Positions 55,381 through 64,000 of a DNA stretch of 64,000 nt are shown here, piece after piece. Made by a program: the position numbers and the translations under genes. The DNA comes from Trebouxia sp. TZW2008 (Eukaryota; Chlorophyta; Trebouxiophyceae; Trebouxiales; Trebouxiaceae): positions 124,001-188,000 of the forward strand of contig BDIU01000038.1 in NCBI GenBank assembly GCA_002118135.1, written 5' to 3'. Within the stretch, counting starts at the first letter, position 1, and each line of letters opens with the position of its first letter. The notes under the pieces were generated by a model. That model saw only the letters and a program-made list of their open reading frames with translations. It ran no database searches and was not told where the DNA came from.

Positions 55381-55658
55381 AAGTATCAGTATGGCTTGAC
55401 TCGCCCCGGGTGATCAGTCCAGTTGGATTCAAGTGTAAGGATAGCAGTGATTGGCCCTTTGCAGCTTGCAGCTCACAAGGGTGTGACAGTAGCTCTTGCA
55501 TAGCTAAAGCACGCACTATACACACACACAAATTACATGCGCATAAACAGGAGCTTATTCCGCTTCTTGCAGCTCAGTACTCGCGACTCCTGAGTGTGTG
55601 TTCAGTAGTAAGATGTCAGTAACAAGTCAGGCGCGTTACGTCACACACACTCCAGCTC

Positions 55659-55877
55659 TCAGTCTTTGGGTAACAGGCTTGCTGTCCTAGTAAGCTTGCA
55701 CCAGCTTCGCACAGTTTCAACATCGTCTTGCCACGTGTCATGTTCAACACCATAGCCAGTAAACCTCAACAAGTATTGCAAATCAACACCATAGCCAGTA
55801 AACCTCAACAGGTATTGCAAATCAAACCCAATCAACCACCTATCCACAGTATATGAGCAGCTTGTATATAGAAGCAC
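55659..55877 (-). mobile_element. Chromodomain remnant of a Ty3/gypsy-type retrotransposon
   Basis: The minus strand reads LQYLLRFTGYGVEHDTWQDD, which matches the chromodomain pattern 'YLVKWKGYGPEHNTWEP' found at the integrase C terminus of chromoviruses. A ~38-bp tandem duplication repeats LQYLLRFTGYGV. No integrase core, reverse transcriptase or LTR was found nearby. Confidence 0.6.
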
Positions 55878-57292
55878 AAGCTGAAGGCATGACCAATATG
55901 CACTACCTGCAGCTGAATGCTTTCAGCATGCCACTGACTGATTGGTGTGCTTCACACCCGAGTGCAGCAGCAGACGTTGACATTGCTGCCCAGCTCATCC
56001 AGTTCATTGAGGCTGTGCTACCAGAATGGACGACATCCACGCACCCATTGAGTGTGACACTATGAGCTGCCCATGCTCTGTGAGGTGTTTGACGCAATTG
56101 TCAACAAAGAAAGTGATGTTGATCACCACCTGTTGTGACTAGGTCGCCTTTCTGCTATTGAACAGTCTGGAACTCGCTGGCTGGCTGGGGCATGCTAGAA
56201 TAGAGAACTCTATTGTGTGCAACGAGCTCTTGAGCAGCGCTTTATCTCTGGGGCTGAATGTAGTCTTCGACGTCGCTTTTAGAATACCCTCTAGGGCTGC
56301 CTTGATCTCTGTAGGGTTCATTCAGATTCCTTGGCGTCGATCAATTCAGTAATCATATCAGTGAGTTGGCTCTCTAGGCTACAGACCTCTTCCACGTCAA
56401 ACTTCTTCTTGTTTTCCTTGATGTCCCTTAACTGCCTTATTGCAAGCTCCAGATGCTTTTTGAGGTTCTCGTAAGCTGTGCTCATAATAACAGTCGAAAA
56501 TCACGCAAAGTGCTACTAAGGACACGATTAATACTATAGCGATTGCCCCTAAAACTATCTTGGCAACAGTCATCTCAACCTCACCACAGAAAAACCAGAC
56601 ATACTCCAGAAGAAAAAAGAATTCCACGTGTCTGCGTGTAGAAAAGATCAAGGTTATGTCATCTTGCTAGAATCCTATCAGAAGCCTAGGGAATTCAGTA
56701 GGTTTTCTGGCACAGCTTCTGCAAAAACTGCGTGCAGCTTCTGTAGGATCAACGCCACATCACTTTAGCGTCAGCGCCTGAACTCTGCGCGGTCTGGGTA
56801 CAACCTCTGTAGCCACTGCGTACAGCTGTCACTAGCTCTGCACGCAGAAACTGGAAAGTTTGAATTTGAATGTATTATGTTAGAGTCCTAGGGTTGTGTA
56901 CAAGGGCAGCGCCGCAAGCGGCGCAAAAACAGGGGTAGTGCCTGTGTACGGCCCTAGTTTCACATGGTTTTACCAAGCTCCCCAGCTCAGCAGCTCATCA
57001 TGAACTCCCTTCTGAAACTCAGAACTATGAGTTGTTCAGGACACTAAGTACTATAACAATTATGATGATAGAAATAAGAAAACGAGCAGTGGGAAGCAGT
57101 GTGTGTATGGTAATTACATGGACAGATGACTACCTGTTTTGAAACAAACAAAACCTAGCATGTGAAATTACAGTGTTTTACTCATGCGCTCCCTGCTTAG
57201 TCATGCACACTCTCTGACATAACCATGACATTACCCTGCAAATGCTTTGTCGTAGCAAATGGTCAGTGGTCAGTGTTATAAATATACATATT
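55827..57292 (-). mobile_element. Multi-ORF element, copy B (best preserved)
   Basis: Inverted relative to copy A and similar along its whole length, including the SGNH fragment (55853-56065, plus strand). Read on the minus strand: AT-rich terminus at about 57290, leader, hairpin 56909-56924, ORF1 from MTVAKIV (56397-56573, one membrane span), ORF2 (56318-56485, 55 residues, charged helix, ending LIDAKESE), ORF3 (56139-56321, MNPTEIKAALEGILKATSK). ORF1 and ORF2 overlap by about 90 bp in different frames; ORF2 and ORF3 overlap by ATGA. ORF3 is cut short where the SGNH-side sequence begins. It lacks the solo LTR present in copy A. Confidence 0.65.
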
Positions 57293-57854
57293 GCCAATTC
57301 AGGCAAGCTGCACTTCAAGGCGGCCTTGCTGCAGCTGAAAAAGGATGCATATGCATCATCCTTGCATGCCATTGAGCAGCATGAATCTCTACAATCAAAG
57401 ACGAAGCTCACGAGTCACACATTAGTCTGCTCAACGACTGCCCTAGGGCAGACCTGCTCCTCGCTCTGCGGGACGAGTTTGCAGCCATTCAATGCTTTAC
57501 ATGACAATCAGAAGCCAGTAGGAGCTGGAGGAACCGATGCAGAGGCAAGGATGCATGCCGATCGTGAGACCTGCAGGCGTCAATACGCGTTTGACTCATA
57601 GATGCTGTTGCAGGTCTGACCTGATGATGGTGCCTTCGTCCCAGAGCCGGATTCCAGCGCTCATTGTAGGCTTAATCCATGACTAAAAGCATATCCACCT
57701 GCTGTGACTAAGGCATATTCCTTGAGCCACCTGATTTTGACAACAGGTCTTGCTTTTTAAAAGCCGAGGCAGCCGAGCTCTGCACCGCAATCACAATCTT
57801 GACCAGACCGAGCCTGGCACAGCTTCGCTGCTTCCCTTCCCCGACACCGACAAG
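57293..57854. other. Upstream of the secreted-protein gene
   Basis: No exon recognised. The last ~150 bp are moderately CpG-rich and probably promoter. Confidence 0.4.
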
Positions 57855-60800
57855 ATGGCCGTCAACACCTTCGCATCTGTTCTGCTGGTCGCCGTCGCAG
57901 TGGCTCTGATCGGGCAAGGTAAGCTTATAACTCATAATCACGATCAAAGTCGTGAGCAGGCGTCTTGCGTCCTGCGCATCTGCGTTTTCGACCTCGACGC
58001 CGAGCAAGGCTGCAAAAAAATGTTTGTTCGTCAAGTGCATTGCAGCTCGTGCCTGTCGTGCCTGCCAAATGCAAGTGTCGCAGCTGAGCAACATGTCATT
58101 TGCGATCAAACTGCATATATACATATCTTGCGCTGTGTTTGCACTGCAACACAGCAATGGCTTTACGACTTCTAGCTCGGTACATGTCTCATGCTCGCTA
58201 TGTTGGCATGCCTTGCCCACCCTCTGCAAGCTCGTAAAGGCTCTTTCGTGCAGCGCCACAGTGTCTGCGCCAGTTTCTGATACTGCTTGACGAGTCAAGC
58301 TCGGCCACACTAGTGTGCTTGGCTGTCGAAACAACCCACTTGCTAGTTGTGGCCGCGATATTTGCCGTTGCCTGCGTCCTCCCCCGGCTGGTAATCTTGC
58401 GCTACACTTTTTGTGCACCTGCAGGGATCGCTGCAAGGCCCAGCCAGGACCTGATCAACCAGTCAGACGCCCTGACTAACCCTGGCCGTGAGCTGCAGCA
58501 GGAGAACGGTGGATGTGCAGCTGCAGGCATTAGCTGTTGCTACAGCCCAACATGGTTAGTCACCCCGTTGTGTTTCAAGTGACGTACTCTGTGAGCCTGA
58601 AAATTTCATGTTGCTGCTTGACTGCTCAGTGCTGACTACTATGCAAGCTGCTGCACACCTTCTAGTCATCACAACTGCATTTGTGCAATCTTTGCACAAT
58701 CCTATAAGGCAGTGCATGTGCTGCAAGCAGTATTGCCACAGGCCTCAGTTGCAATCCAGCTGCTGTGTATTTCAAGCCAGTGTGCCCTATGCAAGCAGTG
58801 TTGCAATAGGCTCTAATTCAGCTGCTGTTTAGATCAATCCAGTGCATTTCATGCGAGCAGAATTGCAACAGGGTTGACTCCAGCTGCAGTACAGTTTAAG
58901 CACTGCGCCCAATGCAAGCAGTATTGCAATAGGCTCCAATGCAGCCGCTGTATAGTTCAAGCCAGTGCGTCCAATGCAAGCAGTATTGCAACAGGCCCTG
59001 ATCCAGCTGCTGTGTGTTTCAGGTGGTTGGACAAGCAGGTCAAGCCGTCAGTGACATGCACCACCGGAAAGGCAAACACTGTGACTGCTGAGGCTCTGCT
59101 GCAAGCTTGCCAGGATGGAGAGATTGGCGGCTCCAACGCACCATGCTCATACCTGCAAGGCTGCACTGACACCGTAAGCACTCTTCTTGCAAACTACATA
59201 CAGCTACTGTTACCTCACAGTTACGGTTTGTGCGGTGGCTCTAATGCATCATGCTCATGCCTGCAAGACTGCACTGACATTGCAAGGATAACTCCAACAG
59301 ACTGCATGAAGCATCTTGTATCACAATCACAGCGCATTTGCTCCAACACACCCGCAATGCATTTGTGCCAACACACCATGCTCATACCTGCAAGGCTGCA
59401 TGAACAACGTATGCATAAGTCTGACAACCTGCATGCAACATCCTGTATCGCACAATCGCAATTGCGCTTCCAAAACACCACGCTCATACCTACAAGGCTG
59501 TACTGGAGCCGTGAGAGTAACACTGACTGCATCAAGCATTTATGCCTCACAGCTGCGTCTTATGCTACACACCTATTACAGTCTGCATAGATCATGTTGT
59601 GTCACGCAGTTGCAGTCCACAAGTAGTCTACCAAGATCTGCAAGTTGCATGCTTTTGGCAGACTGCATATCATGTTGACTTACGCATTTGCACTTCATGC
59701 TTGGTCTTCCAACACGAGCAAGTGCAGGCATGGTAGACGCATCCCAACAGTATGAATCAGTCAGCCTGCTTCTCAGCTGGGCATGGCATTGCGCAGCGCA
59801 CAGTGTCAATCTGTTGCAAAAGCAAGTGCAGCTCGTGCACTGCAAATATCAAATAAAGCGTTTTTCTTCGTTTATGATTTGTCAAAAACAACCATCTGTT
59901 TATCATAAAATTTATTTTTTATTGTAAAAAGTCTGTTGTATTCAACAGTTTTACAGGCAGGCGCTGTGATGCCTGTGTACGCTGGCTGCATATATCTGTT
60001 GCAACTCAAACAAGCTGTCTTTCTGCTGCAGGCCGTTCCCATTGACTTCTGCACCTACTACGAAAACATTGGTATGCATTTCTTGCTACTTGTGTCATGA
60101 CTGTCATATCCACTAGTAAGTGCTGCTCCTGTTCCCTGGCAAAGGGTTGCAACATAGCTGCATCAACTCAACTTGCATATGCTGCAAGGTTGCAATGTGG
60201 CCACATCATCTTGACTTGCATATGCAAAACAGCATGAATCAGTATATGCAACAAGTTTGCTGCACAAGCACGCTGCAACACCATTGCACAAGCTTACAGC
60301 ATATTGTAGATGCATCACACCTTAGCTCTGACAGCACCATATCTGGTCCTGAAACTGCACTAGTAGCTTCAGTGACTTGCTGATATGCACATTTGCGTCG
60401 CTGAATATTGAGTTATTCAATTCTGCTAGCCCATATGCCATCTTGTAGTATGTTGACTTCATTATGTAACTAGGAATGACTGCTGCGGGTGATCCTACTA
60501 GCCCATATACACTCTTGTGGTATGTTCACTTCATTGTTCATTGATAGTGTTTGCTGCAGGTGACTACACTGGCTCCATGCCTTGCTCCACCAACACCTTC
60601 AAAGGACAGACCATCCAAGTCTACGACCCATCCAACCTGAAGGGCGGCAACAACGAGGTTGTCTGGTAGGCTCCGTAAACACAGCTTTGCTTTGGTGTTT
60701 GCTGTCGTTCTTGCTCTAATGCAGAAGAGGGACACGGCTGTCTGTCTTCATTGCAATTTGCTAATATGTTGTCAAAGTTTTGATGCAAGGCCAAGTCTGT

Positions 60801-63604
60801 ACTCTGCTTGGTGAGGATGCTTTGCAGCGACCAGGTGTATTCTTGTATTTTGCACCGTCCTTCCTCACCAGGTGTGACAAAGTTTTGATGCAAAACCAAG
60901 TCCTCATCACTCTGCTTGATGAGGATGCTTTGCAGCAACCAGAAGTATGCTTGTGTTTTGCACCGTCCTTCCTCACTAGGTGTGACAAGACTTTGTGCCC
61001 TAATAAGCCACTGTGTCACGGCAAAATCAACATATCACTCTGGTCAATTGCTAATATATGATGCAACCAGTCAGCAACAGCACCCCGTTAGTGGTTCAGT
61101 TTGGCTGATGCGGCACAAGGTTTTGCTATACGTTGACAGTGAGCCTGACCATGACATACCATCTGATGTTCTACAGGGAGGATGCAGCTATCCCCTCAAA
61201 TGAGCCAAGCGGTGTTGAGGCTTGCAACGAGCCTAACGGTGCTTCATTCACTGTGAGCGCTTCTGCACTCAGCCATCATATCACAATTTTTGCCACAGCC
61301 TTGTTGACATCATGCACAGTCTGGCAACATGTGCGCTATTGCATATGCTCATGCTCGCTGGGCCTGTGCGTCTCCAGAAGCTAGAAGCTGCTGCCCATTC
61401 ACACTCTAAATCTGCTATTGCCCTTGCCTGATGCCCCATAGCCAATGTAGCACACTAATCTTGCCCCTATTTGCTGTTGTTTTGGGGCCTCCCTCCTGCA
61501 CCGCCCGCCCCCTGCCCGGCCCAGCCCCTCCCCCCAAGTGAGTGTGGGACCTAATCCTGAAACTGCCGCCCTTCCCTGATACTCCTTGACTGATGTAGCA
61601 CCGTAATCTTTCCCATGTTTGTTGTTGTCCCAACCTGTTTCCTCCAGCCCCCTTTCCCCTCGGCCCTGCTGCCCCGTGCCCACACTCACCTGGGGGGAAA
61701 TGCAATCCTGTAACTGCTGATGCCCTTGCTGATATCTCATAGCCAATGTAGCACCGTATTCTTGCTGGTATTTGTTGTTTTCTTAAATTTCCCTGCCGTT
61801 TCTGCTTCTGCTATCTGTGACAGCTGACATGTGATTTTGACAGCTGACATGTGGTTTGTACATGCAGTACACAGCCACATACTCCAAGTCATCCTCATGG
61901 AACATTGGTGTCCAGCTTGGTGCCAGTAAGTCTCAATCTTCTTGCTGTTGTGATGCCTGCACCTAAGTCATCTATGCTAAGCTGTAAATGACCGTAAGGC
62001 CATGCTGCATGTTCAAGTTGCCTTGCACAGATGAAAGACTCACGCACGCTTTGCCATGCGCGGCTGTGTCAGCATGTTCTCATGTTGTGCATGCATGCGC
62101 TGCTTGAATGTAACTGCTGTGGCTGCTGTCCTTCAACATCTGGCTGCTGTCCTTCAGCATGCCTTGTGCCGCTTAGCACACAAGTGAGAGAAGTTGTGGC
62201 TGCTGTCCTTCAACATCTGGCTGCTGTCCTTCAGCATGCCTTGTGCCGGTTAGCACACAAGTGAAAGAACTTGAGGATTGTCTTGCCTTTTGTGTGCTAG
62301 ATCAACGAAGTTATGAACCTGAGAGCCTGAGATTGTGCTGCAGAGATTCTGAAGGACTACGAAGCCAAGCTGACAGCTGGATACTCTGAGACCTACACCA
62401 AGGGCACCAATGCAGGAGTGACAGTCAATGTCAAGGATGGCCAGCACGGCACAGTCACCTCAGGTAAGCTAGACTTCATTCATGCATTCATCACGCATGC
62501 TCAACAGGCTCAGCAGGCCTGGCTAGGTATCGCCTGTAGCGATTGACTGTCTTGAACCAGTTCAGTCTTGTGCTAGCCTGAACCATTCGTACTGATTGTC
62601 AAGGAGGCCCAGCACGGCACAGTCGCCTCAGGAAAGCTGAAGGTCATCTAGGACGCCCTGGCATGCTTGGCGTCTAAATTCCCTGACATAGTCTGTGATG
62701 ACCTGCTGTCTAAGCCAGAACTCTCCTGAAGAGTGATCCTGACTTTGTTCTTGATGCACTGTCTGGTGGCATCAAGAGTAGCCGCTTAAGTGATAGCGTG
62801 GCATAGTCACCATCTGAGATTGCTTAGCATTGTTGACACCCTATCAGTACATTCCGCATCACAAGTCACCCCTGTTTTGACATCAATATGCCTCTTTTCT
62901 GGCATCCTGGATTGTTTGTGTTTGGCTGCATCCCATGTGCTCTGGCATACTTCACTGCTTTGCATCAGCACACTTTGGGCTGCGGTCATAACAGCATGGC
63001 ACAGTCATTTGTGCACAAATCTGCCTGCACGCAAACAGCGCCTACACATACCGATGCTATGCAGGAGCATTGGTTCACCACGCTCTGGGATGGTGGGACA
63101 TCAAGTTCAAGAGCGCCTACTCTGGCTGCACTGAGTACCGTGTTGGTGAGTGCACAGCAACTTCTTTGTTCCTGAGTGTTCACGCATATCAAGTGCTGTT
63201 TGCATACACAGAGAGTACACATCGAATGTCATGCATGTGTACCTGATGTGCAGTCGCAGACCATGCAGGGTTGTGTCCACAAGCGCACATGCGGAATGGA
63301 TCCTGCTGATACTGATCTTGCTTTTGCTAAGTTCCTCTGATTTACGGTTTACAGCATACATTTTGAGATGATAAAGTTTCATTACTTGGAAAATCATCAT
63401 GTGCAACGCACTGCACTGAGCATGGCACAATCAGGACCCTTACCACTGCACGCAACAGAACGCAATGTCAGCATCATAAGTTGACACTTCCTTGTCCTTG
63501 TCTAGCTAACTGTCGGCTTTCTTGCTGACTGCTGCTGTGCTTGTGTGCAGACAATGTGGCAGCTGACCTGGTTGCCCCCACCTCAGACCCCAACTTCCCC
63601 ACAG
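57855..63604 (+). CDS. Cys-rich secreted protein of unknown family (3' end beyond window)
   Basis: Ten visible exons with exact phase agreement: 57855-57918, 58425-58554, 59023-59173, 60032-60071, 60560-60665, 61177-61252, 61868-61925, 62344-62463, 63065-63145, 63551-63604, the last ending at a donor. The signal peptide is MAVNTFASVLLVAVAVALIG. The mature part has regularly placed Cys (GCAAAGISCCY, CTTGKANTVT, CSYLQGCTDT, FCTYYENIG, MPCSTNTF, EACNEPNG), so disulphides are expected. The later part is Thr/Ser/Gly-rich with alternating residues (YTATYSSKSSWNIGVQLGA, then SETYTKGTNAGVTVNVKDG), suggesting beta strands. I cannot assign a family; wall, lectin-like or other extracellular beta proteins are all possible. 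Introns contain many tandem duplications. Confidence 0.75.
58725..59022 (+). repeat. ~62-bp minisatellite carrying the splice acceptor
   Basis: Five units share gcaagcagtattgcaa, gctgctgt and a following ttcaa or tttcag. The last unit ends tgtgtgtttcag and is the acceptor of exon 59023. Confidence 0.88.
59225..59520 (+). repeat. Three decayed copies of the CSYLQGCT exon end
   Basis: At about 59228, 59365 and 59468, sequences decode to NASCSCLQDCTD, NTPCSYLQGCMN and KTPRSYLQGCTG. They follow the real exon 59023-59173; only the first keeps most of the upstream part. Confidence 0.88.
60775..61000. repeat. ~108-bp tandem duplication
   Basis: Copies at about 60776 and 60884 share gttttgatgca, ggatgctttgcagc, and ttgcaccgtccttcctcac. 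Intronic. Confidence 0.92.
61430..61770. repeat. ~155-bp tandem repeat, three copies
   Basis: Units share gatg.ccc..agccaatgtagcac, atcttgcc or atctttcc and ttgttgtt. The middle parts are C-rich. Intronic. Confidence 0.8.
62110..62265. repeat. ~77-bp tandem duplication
   Basis: gtggctgctgtccttcaac and tcagcatgccttgtgccg are repeated twice in order. Intronic. Confidence 0.92.
62470..62645. repeat. Dispersed repeat copy plus a duplicated exon end
   Basis: 62490-62590 belongs to a family also seen at 22470, 24480 and 28240 (core aggctcagcaggcc, then ctaggta). After it, 62598-62643 repeats the end of exon 62344-62463 (ccagcacggcacagtc) with the donor changed from ggta to ggaa. Confidence 0.7.
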
Positions 63605-63799
63605 GTGAGATACTTTGTTATGCAACCCCATGTCATTGACTGCCATGCCTTCGTTTCAGCCTGATCAAGCAGTCTTTCAACACCACCTCATGCAGCTCAC
63701 TGATATTCTGTCATCATTCTTGTGGCACACAGCAACCCTGCTTGTTGCCTGGCAGAGCACCTTTTTAACTGTTGCAGTAAAGTTGCGAAGAGCATGCTG

Positions 63800-63975
63800 T
63801 TTTGGCACTGCACTGTTTGCACATGCTTGTGACATTGCCTTGAACATGGCATTGCACCTGGCAATTTATTGTAAAAATGCATCTTTTCACACTGCACTGT
63901 TTGCACATGCTTGTGAGATTGCCTTGAATATGGCTTTGCACCTGGCAATTTATTGCAAAAGTGCATCTTTGCCAC
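63800..63975. repeat. ~88-bp tandem duplication
   Basis: Two copies share cactgcactgtttgcacatg, gattgccttgaa and tgcacctggcaatttattg. Intron of the secreted-protein gene. Confidence 0.95.
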
Positions 63976-64000
63976 TATGAGAACATAGCATGTCAGGACT

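Noticed and set aside
60032..63604. Assignment of the secreted protein to an aerolysin-like or lectin family
   Set aside because: Alternating Thr/Ser/Gly strands are suggestive, but no family signature was seen; left as unknown.

Overview
This is a nuclear contig from an intron-rich eukaryote, most probably a green alga of the Trebouxiophyceae type (inference). Genes are split into many short exons with GT-AG introns (and at least two GC-AG introns). Introns are full of short tandem duplications. CpG dinucleotides are concentrated at gene starts and sparse elsewhere. The gene set (AlaRS, an ANK-TPR protein, GT61, a LUFS co-regulator, DUF1499, an MSP1-like AAA protein, GGT, a secreted amidase) suits a chlorophyte. 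There is no CRISPR array, operon or bacterial signal.

Layout. 1-3.7 kb: 3' part of alanyl-tRNA synthetase (+). 4.85-5.56 kb: unknown spliced gene (-). 6.3-11.6 kb: ankyrin-TPR protein (+). 11.9-12.4 kb: small ABI-like protein (-). 13.0-16.5 kb: beta-grasp protein with a C-terminal membrane anchor (-), head-to-head with a secreted or lumenal DUF1499 protein (+, 17.1-18.6 kb). 19.1-20.5 kb: intronless GT61 glycosyltransferase (-). 21.9-29.9 kb: LUFS/LisH protein with Q-rich regions and no WD40 repeats (-). 31.4-34.7 kb: repeat-rich, with a complete TRIM element (65-bp LTRs), a solo LTR, a degenerate multi-ORF element and an SGNH-hydrolase fragment. 36.6-39.2 kb: TPR protein (-). 39.75-41.7 kb: C-terminal half of an AAA ATPase (-). 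42.8-44.8 kb: N-terminal part of a gamma-glutamyltransferase with an in-frame stop (-). 45.2-51.4 kb: complete secreted amidase (+). 52.2-57.3 kb: two more copies of the multi-ORF element, a possible gene start and a chromodomain remnant. 57.9 kb to the end: Cys-rich secreted protein (+), running off the window.

Three themes stand out. First, single exons with their splice sites have been duplicated in tandem again and again, usually leaving one intact copy and several decayed ones (AlaRS, ANK-TPR, LUFS, amidase, secreted protein). Second, the repeats can be dated against each other: a 383-bp TRIM carries a tRNA-like sequence and a 5-bp target duplication, and its solo LTR sits inside a larger repeat whose second copy keeps the empty site. 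That larger repeat carries small overlapping ORFs (ATGA stop/start overlap) and a conserved GC hairpin. Third, three neighbouring minus-strand genes at 36-45 kb carry lesions: single-base frameshifts in the TPR and AAA genes, an in-frame stop in GGT, and the loss of the GGT 3' part and the AAA 5' part on either side of one short interval. Raw-read checks are needed to separate biology from assembly error there.
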